DNA of 64,000 bases, from NCBI RefSeq assembly GCF_002006995.1, contig NZ_MRUL01000019.1:1-64000 (forward strand), written 5' to 3'. Shown here one piece after another: positions 18,879 through 30,500 of the stretch (within the stretch, counting starts at the first letter, position 1; each line of letters starts with the position of its first letter). Made by a program: the position numbers and the translations under genes. The stretch is from Izhakiella australiensis. Lineage in GTDB: Bacteria > Pseudomonadota > Gammaproteobacteria > Enterobacterales > Enterobacteriaceae. The notes beneath the pieces are model-generated. The model worked only from the letters and a program-made list of their open reading frames with translations. It searched no databases and had not been told where the DNA came from.

Positions 18879-20156
18879 TTATGCTTCTAACAATGTTTCG
18901 ATGGCCGCAGCGGCCTCATCCTGTGCCAGGGTTTGCTGCTCCCCGGTACGCAAATCTTTAATGACCACCTGACGCGCAGCGACTTCATCTTCACCCAGCA
19001 CCAGCGCAATGCGTGCGCCGTACTTGTCTGCGCGGGCAAACTGCTTCTTAAAGTTACCGCCGCCGAAGTTAGTCATAAGCTTTAGCGTAGGGCTGGCGTC
19101 GCGCAACTGCTCGGCAAAAGCCATTGCTGCCGACTGCACGCCCTGCCCCGAAGCGATAACATAGACATCAACAATGCGTGTCGGTTCAAAATCCGGGTTC
19201 ACCGCCTGAACTAAAAGTACCAGACGCTCAAGTCCCATGGCAAAACCAACCCCAGGAGTAGCGCGACCACCCAGCTGTTCAACCAGACCGTCATAGCGAC
19301 CGCCGCCGCAGACGGTGCCCTGCGAACCAAGGCTGTTGGTCACCCATTCAAACACGGTACGGTTGTAGTAGTCGAGCCCGCGCACCAGACGCTGGTTGAT
19401 CCGGTAGCGGATGCCGGCCGCCTCAAGCAAAGCGCAAAGGCCGCTGAAATGCTCCCGCGACGCTTCGTCAAGATAGTCATGCAGCGCTGGCGCGCTGTTC
19501 AACAGTTCCTGAACTACATCGTTTTTGCTATCCAGCACCCGCAGCGGGTTGCTATACATACGCCGCTTGCAGTCTTCATCCAGCTTATCTTTATGCTGCT
19601 CAAGAAAGGCCACCAGCGCATCACGATAATCAGCGCGCGCCTGCAGCGAACCGATAGAGTTCAGCTCAAGCGAAACATGGTCGGCGATGCCCAGCGCTTT
19701 CCACCAGCGGGCGGTCATGATAATCATTTCAGCATCAATATCCGGCCCCTGCAGGCCAAATACCTCAGCGCCGATCTGATGAAACTGGCGATAGCGTCCT
19801 TTTTGCGGACGTTCGTAGCGGAACATCGGTCCGATGTACCATAACCGCTGTTCCTGATTGTACAGCAGGCCATGCTCGATGCCGGCGCGCACGCAGCCCG
19901 CAGTGCCCTCCGGACGCAGGGTCAGGCTCTCACCATTGCGGTCATCAAAGGTATACATTTCCTTTTCAACCACGTCGGTCACTTCACCGATAGCGCGCTT
20001 AAAAAGCGGCGTCTGCTCAACAATCGGGACGCGGATTTCACTGTAGCCATAACTACCCAGCACCTGTTTCAGAGTGCTTTCAATCCGTTGCCATAGGGCG
20101 GTGTCCGCCGGGAGGTAGTCGTTCATGCCACGAATGGCCTGAATATTCTTTGCCAC
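18879..20156 (-). CDS. hisS: Histidyl-tRNA synthetase
   Basis: Class II aminoacyl-tRNA synthetase that charges tRNA-His. Class II motif 2 ([21 protein letters not shown], about 107-127), the histidine signature motifs [15 protein letters not shown] (about 258) and CGGGRYDGL, and motif 3 with [11 protein letters not shown] are all visible, followed by the anticodon-binding domain. A GTG start gives 425 residues, [16 protein letters not shown], matching E. coli [16 protein letters not shown]. An in-frame ATG 13 codons upstream would add a tail not seen in homologues. Confidence 0.97.
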   Translation of the reverse strand: MAKNIQAIRGMNDYLPADTALWQRIESTLKQVLGSYGYSEIRVPIVEQTPLFKRAIGEVTDVVEKEMYTFDDRNGESLTLRPEGTAGCVRAGIEHGLLYNQEQRLWYIGPMFRYERPQKGRYRQFHQIGAEVFGLQGPDIDAEMIIMTARWWKALGIADHVSLELNSIGSLQARADYRDALVAFLEQHKDKLDEDCKRRMYSNPLRVLDSKNDVVQELLNSAPALHDYLDEASREHFSGLCALLEAAGIRYRINQRLVRGLDYYNRTVFEWVTNSLGSQGTVCGGGRYDGLVEQLGGRATPGVGFAMGLERLVLLVQAVNPDFEPTRIVDVYVIASGQGVQSAAMAFAEQLRDASPTLKLMTNFGGGNFKKQFARADKYGARIALVLGEDEVAARQVVIKDLRTGEQQTLAQDEAAAAIETLLEA

Positions 20157-20252
20157 TGAGTTCTTCTCACCTGTTAATAACACAGGCCGAATCACTTCGG
20201 CCCGCAGCTGATATTACCTCACGCCAGAACGCGCATACGCTGTGGCGCTAAC

Positions 20253-21374
20253 TTACTTTTCCAGCAGATGGATATTAATACGCTGGTTCTCATCAAGCAT
20301 TGACGCTTTCGCGCGGATGCGCGCTTCAAGCTGGTCGATCATATCCTGATTATCAAGACGATCGCGCTGACGTACGCCATCCTCATAAAATCCGCTTTTC
20401 TTATTGCCGCCGGTCACGCCAAGCGTTGAAACCAGCGCCTCACCGGGGCCATTCACCACACAGCCGATGATGGAAATGTCCATTGGCGTGATGATATCTT
20501 CCAGCCTTTGCTCAAGCGCGTTCACCGTGCCAATAACGTCAAACTCCTGGCGGGAGCAGGTCGGGCAGGCAATAAAGTTGATACCGCGTGAGCGAATGCG
20601 CAGCGATTTAAGAATATCAAAGCCAACTTTCACTTCTTCAACCGGATCTGCCGCCAGCGAAATACGTAGCGTATCGCCAATCCCTTCGGACAGCAGCAGA
20701 CCAAGACCAATGGCCGACTTTACCGATCCAGCCCTGGCGCCGCCCGCCTCGGTGATCCCAAGATGCAATGGCTGCTCAATCTGTTTTGCTAACAGGCGAT
20801 AAGATTCAACCGCCAGAAATACGTCAGAAGCCTTAACGCTGACTTTAAACTGGTTAAAGTTAAGCCGGTCAAGGTGGTCAACATGACGCATGGCGGACTC
20901 AAGCAGCGCCTGTGGCGTCGGCTCACCGTACTTTTCCTGTAGATCTTTTTCCAGCGAACCGGCGTTTACACCAATACGGATAGGGATACTTTTATCGCGC
21001 GCGCAGTCCACTACCTGACGAATACGCTCGTTATTGCCGATGTTGCCCGGATTAATGCGCAGGCAGTCCACGCCATACTCAGCCACTTTCAGCGCAATGC
21101 GATAATCGAAATGAATATCAGCGACCAGCGGCACGTCGACCCGCTGCTTGATAAGCTTGAACGCTTCGGCAGCGTCCATGGTTGGAACCGACACGCGGAC
21201 GATGTCTACACCAACGCGTTCGAGGGATTTAATCTGGTTTACCGTCGCGTCCACATCCGTGGTGCGGGTATTGGTCATCGACTGAACGGCGATGGGGGCG
21301 CCATCGCCAACCGGCACCTTGCCGACGTAAATGCGCGTTGATTTACGCCGAATAATGGGCGCTTCATTATGCAT
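20253..21374 (-). CDS. ispG: 4-hydroxy-3-methylbut-2-enyl diphosphate synthase
   Basis: Fe-S enzyme of the MEP isoprenoid pathway that reduces methylerythritol cyclodiphosphate to HMBPP, with electrons from flavodoxin. The TIM-barrel half starts at about residue 10 with [23 protein letters not shown]. The C-terminal half has the three cluster cysteines, two in ACPTCSR and one in [12 protein letters not shown], plus the conserved glutamate after them. The ATG chosen gives 373 residues beginning MHNEAPI, as in E. coli (372), with a GGAGAA ribosome site. It lies 36 bp after rodZ. It depends on the isc system encoded further along this window. Confidence 0.97.
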   Translation of the reverse strand: MHNEAPIIRRKSTRIYVGKVPVGDGAPIAVQSMTNTRTTDVDATVNQIKSLERVGVDIVRVSVPTMDAAEAFKLIKQRVDVPLVADIHFDYRIALKVAEYGVDCLRINPGNIGNNERIRQVVDCARDKSIPIRIGVNAGSLEKDLQEKYGEPTPQALLESAMRHVDHLDRLNFNQFKVSVKASDVFLAVESYRLLAKQIEQPLHLGITEAGGARAGSVKSAIGLGLLLSEGIGDTLRISLAADPVEEVKVGFDILKSLRIRSRGINFIACPTCSRQEFDVIGTVNALEQRLEDIITPMDISIIGCVVNGPGEALVSTLGVTGGNKKSGFYEDGVRQRDRLDNQDMIDQLEARIRAKASMLDENQRINIHLLEK

Positions 21375-21410
21375 AGAAGTTCTCCACAATCACTCGTAAA
21401 AACCGGGAAC

Positions 21411-22445
21411 TCAATGAGCTCCCAGCGTCAGACGAGCAACCTGGTTGCTACGAATAAAACGACTTAGATCCACCGGTTTACCTTCAAACTGGATCTTTAC
21501 CGCAGCCGGGGCACCAATTTTAAGACGATAAGGTGGCGTGCCAGCGAGGCTGAGTTTACCACCATTACGCTGCATACCGCTGAACAGTTTCTTGCCTGCC
21601 GCATCGGTTACTTCCAGCCAGCAATCGCTGGTGAAATCCATGACAACGGCGTTGGGATCGTTGGGCATCGCCGCATCACTCGCGTTCGCTGGCGGGTTTT
21701 GCGGCGCGTTTGAGGCAGCAGCGCCGTTATCAATCGCCGCCTGACTCGGCGGTACGACGGCAGGCGCGGCGCTGTTAGCGCTGGCGTCTGCAGGCGTCTG
21801 TGACTGATTCGCTGCGGGTTGCGCCTGGTTGGCCGACGGCTGACCGGCAACCGTTGGCGGCATTGGCGCAGGATTCGCATTGCCCGCTGCGCTATCCGTC
21901 GCGCTATTCTGTGTCGACGCGGGCGCAGAGGCGCTACCGCTGGCGTTGCTGTCGGATAACGAGATCGACTGATTGTTATCGCTGCTGCCGCTGTCACTCT
22001 GCTGGCCAAGCGAGATCAGGTCCTGCTGAGCGGCCTTGTGGTTCTGCCACCACCAGGCACCCGTCAGGCCGATGACCACAAACAGCACCAGCCAGGTAAA
22101 AATCATCAGCCAGCCGTCGCGTTTCTTGCGCCGTTTGCCCAATGAAAAACTTTGCATCGGTTCAACTTTGGCCGCTCTGACCGGAGCCTGCTTTGCCAGC
22201 ATGGGTAGCAGCTCCTCCTCCGGCACGTGCACCAGACGAGCGTAGGAACGGATATAGCCGCGCACAAAAGTCGATGCCAGATCGGCAGGCGAATTATCTT
22301 CTTCAATGTCGCGAATCGTCGAAAGTTTGAGACACAGACGCTCAGCAACATTTTGCTGGGTAAGCCCCATACTTTCACGGGCGGTGCGCAGGCGTTCGCC
22401 TGTGGATTGTGCTGCTGAGTTATCTTGAGTGGCTTCAGTATTCAT
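21411..22445 (-). CDS. rodZ: Cytoskeletal protein RodZ
   Basis: Links MreB filaments to the elongasome and sets rod shape. It has a cytoplasmic helix-turn-helix at about residues 17-80 ([28 protein letters not shown]), a basic stretch KRRKKRDG, one membrane span at about 111-131 ([21 protein letters not shown]), a long periplasmic linker rich in Ser, Ala, Pro, Gln and Asn, and a C-terminal DUF4115 beta domain. 344 residues against 337 in E. coli; the linker accounts for the difference. Its first codons overlap the end of pilW by 11 bp. Confidence 0.96.
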   Translation of the reverse strand: MNTEATQDNSAAQSTGERLRTARESMGLTQQNVAERLCLKLSTIRDIEEDNSPADLASTFVRGYIRSYARLVHVPEEELLPMLAKQAPVRAAKVEPMQSFSLGKRRKKRDGWLMIFTWLVLFVVIGLTGAWWWQNHKAAQQDLISLGQQSDSGSSDNNQSISLSDSNASGSASAPASTQNSATDSAAGNANPAPMPPTVAGQPSANQAQPAANQSQTPADASANSAAPAVVPPSQAAIDNGAAASNAPQNPPANASDAAMPNDPNAVVMDFTSDCWLEVTDAAGKKLFSGMQRNGGKLSLAGTPPYRLKIGAPAAVKIQFEGKPVDLSRFIRSNQVARLTLGAH

Positions 22446-23169
22446 TAGCTAAAAATTGCTGGTACTGTGACGATTGTGGAAAACCTTGCGCCAGCTGTGC
22501 AGCGTAACGTTGAACATCACGGCTGCGTCCTGCTGACGCGGCGAAACGAATCTGTAGCCATAAACTCTCAGCCGTAGCCGGAGCCTGGCGCTGATAAATA
22601 TCCAGTAAAAGGCGGCTCTGTTCGACGTCTCCCTGACTAAACCGCTGACTGGCTTCGGCCAGCATCAGAGACCCCTTACTCCTGTCCGCTTTTACTGCTT
22701 TAGCAAATGCCTGGCGGGCAAGCGCTATTTGTCGGGCTTTCAGATAACAATACCCTGCATTATCGTAGCTGTCTGCTCTGGCGCCCGGCTGCGGGCTTTG
22801 CAAAGCAGCGCTAAATTGCTGTTGTGCCGCCTCATACTGCCCTAATCCGCAGAGAAACGCACCGTAATTATTAAGCACATAGCCGTTGCCTGCTGCAATT
22901 TTCAGCAGCTTGCGATAGCGCATCCCCGCAAGACGGGAATTCCCTCGCAGCTGCTGATAACGCGCCTGGGCCAGCTGGATCCGATAATCGTCCGGCGACA
23001 AGCGCTCAGCCTCATCAAGATTGAGCGCGGCCGCAGACAGCGAATGGCGCGCCATGAGTGCCAGTCCCAGCTGCAACCGCGTTTCCGCCAGTGCCTGTCG
23101 CTGTTCGCGCTGCTGGCAACCCGCCAGCAGCGCGCAGAACATCATCAGCCCGGTAATTCCTTTACACAT
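22435..23169 (-). CDS. pilW: PilW/PilF-type TPR lipoprotein
   Basis: Predicted outer-membrane pilotin-like lipoprotein that supports type IV pilus secretin assembly in other proteobacteria. The chosen ATG gives 244 residues with a signal peptide ending in the lipobox LLAGC (Cys18). The mature protein is built of tetratricopeptide repeats, seen as [45 protein letters not shown] and [28 protein letters not shown] ribosome site 4 bp before the ATG. An earlier in-frame ATG (23196) would place residues ahead of the signal peptide. E. coli K-12 lacks this gene between rodZ and rlmN. Whether this cell makes type IV pili is not shown here. Confidence 0.85.
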   Translation of the reverse strand: MCKGITGLMMFCALLAGCQQREQRQALAETRLQLGLALMARHSLSAAALNLDEAERLSPDDYRIQLAQARYQQLRGNSRLAGMRYRKLLKIAAGNGYVLNNYGAFLCGLGQYEAAQQQFSAALQSPQPGARADSYDNAGYCYLKARQIALARQAFAKAVKADRSKGSLMLAEASQRFSQGDVEQSRLLLDIYQRQAPATAESLWLQIRFAASAGRSRDVQRYAAQLAQGFPQSSQYQQFLANEY

Positions 23170-23266
23170 TGCGCCTCCAGCATTGCATTGCCGCAATAAA
23201 TGCTACTGCAAAGCGCCATCAGGTTAAACGCTGTTTGCTGGAAGGCAGGCTAATCGTTGCGCAGTT

Positions 23267-24433
23267 TCAGAGCGCTTTCACAGAAATGGCTTCACCGGCC
23301 AGCTTTTTGCGTATCGTACGCTTAGTACGGTCGATCACTTCCCCCGCCAGCTGACCGCAGGCCGCATCGATATCATCGCCGCGCGTCTTACGCACAATAG
23401 TGGTAAATCCATATTCCATCAATACTTTAGAAAAACGATCCACCCGACTGTTGGAACTACGGCCATAGGGCGCGCCCGGGAAGGGGTTCCAGGGAATCAG
23501 ATTGATTTTACAAGGCGTATCTTTCAACAGCGCCGCCAGCTCATGAGCCTGCTCGGTGCTGTCGTTAACGTGATCCAGCATAACGTACTCAACCGTTACC
23601 CGGCCCTGATTGGCGTTGGATTTTTCCAGATAACGCCGCACGCCTGAAAGGAATGTCTCAATATTGTACTTCTTATTAATCGGGACAATTTCATCGCGAA
23701 TAAGATCATTAGGCGCGTGCAGGGAGATGGCCAGCGCGACGTCGATCATATCACCCAGCTTATCCAACGCCGGCACTACGCCGGAGGTAGAGAGCGTTAC
23801 CCGCCGCTTGGAAAGGCCAAACCCAAAATCGTCCAGCATAATTTCCATTGCCGGCACCACGTTGGTCAGATTCAACAATGGCTCGCCCATGCCCATCATC
23901 ACTACGTTGGTGATCGGACGCTGGCCGGTGATACGCGCTGCACCAATGATTTTAGCGGCGCGCCAGACCTGACCAATAATTTCCGCCACGCGCAGATTGC
24001 GGTTAAACCCCTGCTGCGCAGTTGAGCAGAATTTGCATTCCAGCGCACAACCTACCTGTGAAGAAACGCAAAGCGTCGCACGGTCATCTTCCGGAATGTA
24101 AACCGTTTCTACCTGCTGGTCGCCAACCTGCAGCGCCCATTTGATCGTGCCGTCAGAGGAGCGTTGCTCCATCGCAACTTCCGGCGCCCGGATCTCCGCA
24201 AGATCCTTCAACTTGCCGCGCAGCACCTTATTGATGTCGGTCATTTCATCAAAATCGTCGCAGCAGTAGTGGTAAATCCATTTCATTACCTGATCGGCAC
24301 GAAACGGCTTCTCGCCAAGCGCGGTGAAAAACTCACGCATCTGCGGGCGACTAAGGTCTAACAGGTTGATTTTACTTTTTGTTTCGGGAAGGACGGATGC
24401 GGTGGACGCAGGCGTTACAATCAGTTCTGACAT
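23267..24433 (-). CDS. rlmN: Dual-specificity RNA methyltransferase RlmN
   Basis: Radical-SAM enzyme that methylates C2 of A2503 in 23S rRNA and A37 in several tRNAs. The cluster motif C-x3-C-x2-C appears in [16 protein letters not shown] near residue 125. Conserved GMGEPLLN and SLHAPND follow, and the methyl-carrying cysteine region is near the end ([12 protein letters not shown]). 388 residues, close to E. coli (384). Needs a 4Fe-4S cluster. It lies between pilW and ndk, all on the minus strand. Confidence 0.97.
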   Translation of the reverse strand: MSELIVTPASTASVLPETKSKINLLDLSRPQMREFFTALGEKPFRADQVMKWIYHYCCDDFDEMTDINKVLRGKLKDLAEIRAPEVAMEQRSSDGTIKWALQVGDQQVETVYIPEDDRATLCVSSQVGCALECKFCSTAQQGFNRNLRVAEIIGQVWRAAKIIGAARITGQRPITNVVMMGMGEPLLNLTNVVPAMEIMLDDFGFGLSKRRVTLSTSGVVPALDKLGDMIDVALAISLHAPNDLIRDEIVPINKKYNIETFLSGVRRYLEKSNANQGRVTVEYVMLDHVNDSTEQAHELAALLKDTPCKINLIPWNPFPGAPYGRSSNSRVDRFSKVLMEYGFTTIVRKTRGDDIDAACGQLAGEVIDRTKRTIRKKLAGEAISVKAL

Positions 24434-24481
24434 AATATTCTCTGGCCTCGTTATTACACGTTATGGCTCTGGTAATGGCGT

Positions 24482-24525
24482 GAAAAGAAACGCCCTCGAT
24501 GAGCACGCCGGGCTCATCGAGGGCG
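24482..24525 (-). terminator. Rho-independent terminator of ndk
   Basis: CGCCCTCGATGAGC and its complement form a perfect 14-bp stem around a 7-nt loop. On the minus strand TTTCTTTTC follows. It lies about 100 bp past the ndk stop and before rlmN. Confidence 0.8.
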
Positions 24526-24629
24526 CATTATTGTACAAGCGTAGAGCGCTGGGTGAAAGACGCCGGCGTGAATAAATTGTAAAGATGACGAATCTTTAGC
24601 CGTAAGACGCCTTCGTCTTCACCAGAACC

Positions 24630-25061
24630 TTAGCGGGTACGCGGGCAGATTTCGCCTTCGCCAAAAAAGTAGGCGATTTCACGGGCGGCGGAATCGGTTG
24701 AATCCGAACCGTGAGTGGCATTTTCGGTAAAGCTGTCGGCATAGTCGGCGCGCAGCGTACCGGCCAGGGCGTTGTCCGGATTAGTCGCGCCCATCAGATC
24801 GCGATGGCGCTGAACGGCATTTTCCCCTTCCAGCACCGAGACCACTACCGGACCGGAAGTCATAAACTCGACCAGACCATCAAAGAACGGGCGTCCTTTA
24901 TGCTCAGCATAAAAACCTTCGGCCTGCTCTTTGCTCAGATGCAGCATTTTAGTGGCGATAATTTTGAAGCCCGCCGCTTCAAAACGATTGAAAATGGAAC
25001 CAATTACGTTTTTTGCCACCGCATTCGGTTTAACGATGGAAAAGGTACGTTCGATTGTCAT
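24630..25061 (-). CDS. ndk: Nucleoside diphosphate kinase
   Basis: Transfers the gamma phosphate between nucleoside triphosphates and diphosphates through a phosphohistidine. The active-site segment [12 protein letters not shown] carries the catalytic histidine near residue 117, and [10 protein letters not shown] and [15 protein letters not shown] are conserved binding blocks. The ATG chosen gives 143 residues ([18 protein letters not shown]), the exact E. coli length, with an AGAGGT ribosome site. An ATG 20 codons upstream has no counterpart in the family. Confidence 0.98.
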   Translation of the reverse strand: MTIERTFSIVKPNAVAKNVIGSIFNRFEAAGFKIIATKMLHLSKEQAEGFYAEHKGRPFFDGLVEFMTSGPVVVSVLEGENAVQRHRDLMGATNPDNALAGTLRADYADSFTENATHGSDSTDSAAREIAYFFGEGEICPRTR

Positions 25062-25222
25062 ATTGACCTCTGTCTTAACTGCAAAATTATGCCGGTTCCA
25101 CCGGCCTGAGAATCGGCGCAAATTATAGGGGGCGATAGCACGGGCTGCCTATCGGAATTTCAACCATTTAATGAAAAAGCATGATCGCTATCGCAACATA
25201 CCAGGCAAAAATTTATCTTACG

Positions 25223-27559
25223 CTAGCCACGACTGAAATTAACCGAGGCTAGCTGCCCCGCTTCGTCCATCACCACCAGCTGATACTGACCCGGTTTGTC
25301 CAGGGTCAGGGTCAGCGTGTGATTCAGATTATCCTCAGCCAGAGGCTGGCCGTTAAGAAACCACCAGCGTTCTCTCCCCTGACCGCCCTGCGCGCTGACC
25401 GGAAAAGTTAACGTCGTTTTCCCCGGCAGCGGCTGAACCACCTGCCGATCGATAACGCCGGTAATAATCAGCGGCGCGACATCCCCTTGCGTCAGCGGCG
25501 GACAGCTGGCATCGCTTTCAGGAAGACGCTGCGCGCGCCGCTCTCCCGGCATCAACCAGGGTTCCAGCGGCAGCGGCCAGACCAACCGCACCCGAGCCTG
25601 CGCACCGGGGCAGTCAGCCGCGACGCGTAAACCAGCGCCGTTTTGCCAGTAGTGTAAATGCAATCCTGACAGCCGCTCCTGACCCGGCGCCAGCAGCGTG
25701 GGCGGCAGCGTATGATCCAGAACCCAGCTGGTACGACGCTGGCGGCAGTTTTCATCACCGGCAGGCAGCGGCTGACCGCCGGGCCAGCAAATGCTGGCTA
25801 CGCTAACGGAAGCCGGACGCGGGTCGGTCGGCGCGCCAGTGACCGGCAAACGCCCCATCAACAGGCCATTGATCTGATTGAGCACCGGCACCGCCGAAAC
25901 CTGACCATACTGACCGGCAACCGGCGTGGCATCCGGGCGGCCAATCCAGACCCCGATAATATATTGCGGATTAATGCCGATAGCCCAGGCATCACGGTAG
26001 CCATAGCTGGTGCCGGTCTTCACTGCAAGCGGGACCACCGCGGGTACCTGCCCCGCCGCGTCCGGCTGCGCCTCGCCGGCCAGGATGCGTCGAATGATCC
26101 AGGCGGCGCCGGCTGAAAGTAACGGACGCTGATGAAGCGGCTGTCCGCTCAGCCAGCGCAAACCGCCGGCGTTACCCTGACGCGCAAATGCACTGTATGC
26201 CGCAACGATTTCATCAAGCCGTGACCCGGTGCCGCCTAAAACTAGCGACAAATTCGGCTCCGCCGCCGGCGGGAAGCGTAAATTCAGGCCAACATTGCGC
26301 AGGCGCGCAGCAACGCTTTTCGGCCCCAGCGCTTCAAGCAGCTGCACCGCAGGAAGATTTAGCGAGCGCACCAGCGCTTCACTGGCGCTAACCGGCCCGT
26401 GAAAGCCGGTATCAAAATTACCGGGCCGGTAGTCGCCAAACCGGCGCGGCACGTCCTGTAATAGCGACTCGGCATGAATGAGGCCATCATCCAGCGCCAT
26501 GCCGTACACAAAGGGTTTCAGTACCGATCCCGGAGAACGAACGCTGCTTATCATATCAACCTGACCAAAGCGGCTATCGTCATCAAAATCAACCGAACCG
26601 ACGTAACCACGGACTTTCATGCTAGTGTGATCCACGACGATCATCGCCAGAGAATTACGCGCTGGCAGCTGATTTTTCAGGTTCTCTGCCACGCTTTCCA
26701 GCTCGCGCTGCAACGCAGGATCGATAGTCGAGACAATGCGACTGGCGCGGCTTTGCGTCAGTAAACGTCGGGCCAGCAGCGGCGCCATTTGCGGCACCTG
26801 TTTTGGCGGAAACCACACGGGTTCCTGACGGATATCCGCAATTTCACTGGCGGGCCAGACGTGCATAATCGCCAGACGCTGCAAAACTTTATCGCGCGCG
26901 GCCTGCGCGCGCTTCGGCCAGCGGTCCGGGCGTAAACGACTGGGAGCCTGCGGCATTACCGCCAGCATCGCCGCCTCGCCTTTGGTCAGCTGTGAAGGTG
27001 GCTTACCAAGCCAGCTCCAGCTGGCTGCGCCAATTCCCTCCACCGTACCGCCGAAAGGCGCCCGATTCAGATACAGCGTCAGAATGTCGCGTTTTGACAG
27101 ATGCCACTCCAGCTGCAGCGCGCGCCAGGCCTGTACTAACTTGCCTTGCAGAGAGCGCGGCTGCGGATCGATTAGGCGTGCCACTTGCATGGTCAGAGTG
27201 CTGCCGCCAGAAACCACGCTGCTATGGGTAATATCCTGCCAGGCGGCGCGCGCGACGGCGAAAGGATTGATGCCAGGGTGATACCAGAACCAGCGGTCCT
27301 CATAGGCCAGCAGCGCCTGAATATAGGCTGGCGCCACCTCCTCCGGCGTCACAGCATAGCGCCAGACGCCATTACCGTCGGCAAAGCGCCACAGCGGAGT
27401 GCCATCTTCCGTGACCACTATCCGCGCGGGTTTTGCCTGCTGTAACGGCAAAGGGAACAGGCGATCCAATCCCCAAAGCAGCAGCGGTGCAATAACAAAA
27501 GGCAGTAGCCAGCGCCAGTGCCGGACAAGTCTGTGACCTTTCACCCGCCAGACACCCAC
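25223..27559 (-). CDS. pbpC: Penicillin-binding protein 1C
   Basis: Bifunctional class A penicillin-binding protein (glycosyltransferase plus transpeptidase fold) thought to act in murein repair. One N-terminal membrane span (about 15-35) is followed by a GT51 domain with the catalytic-glutamate region YEDRWFWYHPG and GGSTLTMQVARL, then a transpeptidase domain with SPGSVLKPF (nucleophile serine), SLN and KTGTSYGYRD, and a C-terminal BiPBP_C domain. 778 residues against 770 in E. coli. The GTG start directly follows the yfhM stop codon, so the two are coupled; the alpha-2-macroglobulin and PBP1C pair is a known conserved unit. Confidence 0.95.
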   Translation of the reverse strand: MGVWRVKGHRLVRHWRWLLPFVIAPLLLWGLDRLFPLPLQQAKPARIVVTEDGTPLWRFADGNGVWRYAVTPEEVAPAYIQALLAYEDRWFWYHPGINPFAVARAAWQDITHSSVVSGGSTLTMQVARLIDPQPRSLQGKLVQAWRALQLEWHLSKRDILTLYLNRAPFGGTVEGIGAASWSWLGKPPSQLTKGEAAMLAVMPQAPSRLRPDRWPKRAQAARDKVLQRLAIMHVWPASEIADIRQEPVWFPPKQVPQMAPLLARRLLTQSRASRIVSTIDPALQRELESVAENLKNQLPARNSLAMIVVDHTSMKVRGYVGSVDFDDDSRFGQVDMISSVRSPGSVLKPFVYGMALDDGLIHAESLLQDVPRRFGDYRPGNFDTGFHGPVSASEALVRSLNLPAVQLLEALGPKSVAARLRNVGLNLRFPPAAEPNLSLVLGGTGSRLDEIVAAYSAFARQGNAGGLRWLSGQPLHQRPLLSAGAAWIIRRILAGEAQPDAAGQVPAVVPLAVKTGTSYGYRDAWAIGINPQYIIGVWIGRPDATPVAGQYGQVSAVPVLNQINGLLMGRLPVTGAPTDPRPASVSVASICWPGGQPLPAGDENCRQRRTSWVLDHTLPPTLLAPGQERLSGLHLHYWQNGAGLRVAADCPGAQARVRLVWPLPLEPWLMPGERRAQRLPESDASCPPLTQGDVAPLIITGVIDRQVVQPLPGKTTLTFPVSAQGGQGRERWWFLNGQPLAEDNLNHTLTLTLDKPGQYQLVVMDEAGQLASVNFSRG

Positions 27560-30500
27560 TCAGCGGACATGCAATTCAGCCGGCGTACTGCCTGTAGCCC
27601 GCCACGCCGGGACATACATCGACTCGACCTGCGGCGGCGGCATATGGTAATCACCCGACGTCACCGCACGCACCAGATAAAGCAAAGTGGCTGGCCGGTA
27701 GGTGTCGACTGCCAGCGCGGCAACAAAGCGGTCGTCGCGGAATTCAAGGTGTTTAATTTCCACCTGCTGCATGTCCATCACGCTTTCTTTAAGCTTGTCC
27801 GCCCCCAGTTCCAGGCTGGCGCTGCTCTCGCCGAGATTCTGATTCTCCAGCTCAAAGCCAGCAGGCAGCAGATCGACGACCAGCGCATCGCTGACGCGTT
27901 TGCTGGCAGATACTGACAGTTTAACCAGCAGCAGCTCACCGCTTTTAATCTTACTCAGGTCCGCCGTCTCACCTTTCAGAGTGAAATACTCCCGCTTTAT
28001 TTTCAGCACCTGGCTCTGCGGTTTGGGCGCGGAAACCGGGTAGCCAACCACATCCAGCCTGGCGTACAGCGGCGCCTGACTTTCACTGTTCATGGTAACG
28101 CCCTGCTGCAGCTGTTTGCTGTCCAGTGCCTTGTTCAGCTGCTGCGTGCTGCTTAGCGGCGTGTCGCTGCCCGCAAGGCGCGCCTGCCAGCGCTCTCCCT
28201 GATGGTTTTGCAACGTCCGGGCGGCCAAAAACAGCGCATTATCTTCCTGAGTAGAGAACCAGCGTTTGCTATGCACCTCCTGCGACAGAGAAATAAGCAG
28301 CTGATTTTGCTGCTCAGGCAGCAGGCTATGCGCCGAAAGCAGCGCGATTATCATCGCCTTGTCGCGCACCTGACTGCCATAATCGCCCAGCCAGAGATCG
28401 TCGGAGCGAGTGAGGGTAACGCCCTGCATGAGTGCGTTCAGGGCGCGTTGTTCATCGCCCATCAGCTTCAGTGCTACGCCCAGCTGCGCCAGCGCCAGGC
28501 CCGACTTCGCCTGACTGCGCTTATCATAAAGCGCGCGCAGTGCACCTAGCGGCGCCTGCTGCTGACGCGCCAGCACCAGACCGGCGTAGGCCTGAACGCT
28601 AAAGCGCAGAGCCGCTTCGTCGTTGCTCCAGCCCCGCTGAATTTCACCGGGATCTTGCAGGTAGCGCAGCAAACGCCGGTCGGCCTGGGTTATCACGCCA
28701 TCAGGAATGGCGTACCCCGCCTCGGAGGCGCTAAGCAGGAAATCAGTGACGTAGGGCGTCAGCCAGAATTCTTCCTCACTCTGCTTGCCCCATAAGCCAA
28801 AGCTACCATTATGACGCTGCATACCAGCAAGGCGGGCTATGCCGGTGTCGATCGCCTCACGGCGGGCTTCGTCACTGCTGCTTTTGATTCCCATCGCTTT
28901 CAGCTGCGCGTGGTTGGTAAACAGAGAAGGCCACAGGCCGCTGGCGGTCTGTTCCAGGCAGCCGTATGGATAGGCATAAAGCGCGCTGATATAGCGGGCA
29001 ATATTAAGCGGCGGACGGTTGCTTAGCGAAAGTTTGCCGCTGAGCGTCTCTTTCTCAAGCCCCTGAAATGCGGCGGCCGGGATCTGCCAGGCCTGACTCC
29101 CTTTAATCACCGCATCAAAGCCCAGCGTTTGTGCCGGATAAGGTGGGCGTACGCCAATCTGCCACGTCTGATGGCTACCGCTGATCGACTCGCCAGGCAG
29201 ATTAAGGCCGGAAACCGTTGCCGATACCTTGCCGTCACCGAAGCCTTTCAACGCCTTAACCGCAACCTTCAGCGTGGCGCGCGCGCCTTTCTCAAGGGTC
29301 ACATTTTGGCTGGCAGCGCCGTCCAGCGCGACCATGCCGCTGGCGGCAAAATCCACTTTCAGCTGCTGCGGCAGCTCGGTAAGATTGGTCAGTTCAAAAG
29401 AAAGTTTGCTTTGGTCGCCGCCGGCAAGAAAACGCGGCGTCGCCAGCTCGGTCACCAGCGGCGCGGCCACCACCATTTTATCTTCAGCGGCGCCGAAGGC
29501 GTCATCACTCCAGCCCTGAGCCATCAACCTCAGCTCGCCGTTAAAAGCGGGCAGTGGCAGGTTTATGGTTCCCTCACCGTTTTCATCGAGCGTGACGGGA
29601 TGTAGCTGCTGCGCAACAATATTGACGTGGGTGACCGGCTTCAGGCCGCCGCGCGCCAGCGGGTCCTGGTCACCGCCGCCGCCAAAGCGTAGCGTTGCCA
29701 GCCGTCCACCGCCTTCAATGAGCTGACCATATACATCATATTGATCGGCATTGTAGCGTTTACGACCAAAGAACGCCTGCCACGGATCGGGCGTCTGATA
29801 ATCGGTAATACTCCGCACCCCGCTATCGACTGCGGACAGCAGGACCTGAATGTGCTGCGGCAGCGGACCGCCTTCACGACGAACCTTTACCCTGACCTTA
29901 ACAGTCTGTTCGGGCCTGACTTTCTCCGGCGCCTGCAAGCTCAGAGAGAGACGACGGGCTTCGCTGCTCATCGGCAGATGCAGTAATCCCACCGCGCGCT
30001 TCGGCGTTTCACCGCTTTTGCGCTCCCCTTCCCGGATCACGATAGCGCTGAGATAAAGATCATGACGCTGCCAGTCTGCGCTGACCGGAATGTCAAGGGT
30101 GGTGCCGCCGGCGGGAACCGTCAGCGGCTGCCACCATAAAGGCCCGCTGCTGGATTCCAGCAGCAGGTAACCTTTACCCGCGGCGGGGGCCTCAACCCGT
30201 ACTTTCGCCGTATCGCCCGGCCGATAGCTGGCTTTATCCAGCTTCAGCTTCACCTGATCCGGGCGCAACGCACCGGTACCATTGGTATTGTCCTGCCAGC
30301 TGTAGCCAGCCTGAAAGCGCAGGCTGCTGACAATTTTCTCGCCGGCTTTCACCTCCAGCCGGTAGGAGCCCCACTCCACCGGAAAGCTGACTTTCTCACT
30401 GTGACCGGCGGCAATATCCAGCGATCTCTCGTCCTCGATCAAGTCCTTCTGATCAAAGCGCGACTGCCAGCCTTCGCTGTCAGAAAAACTCCAGTAATAA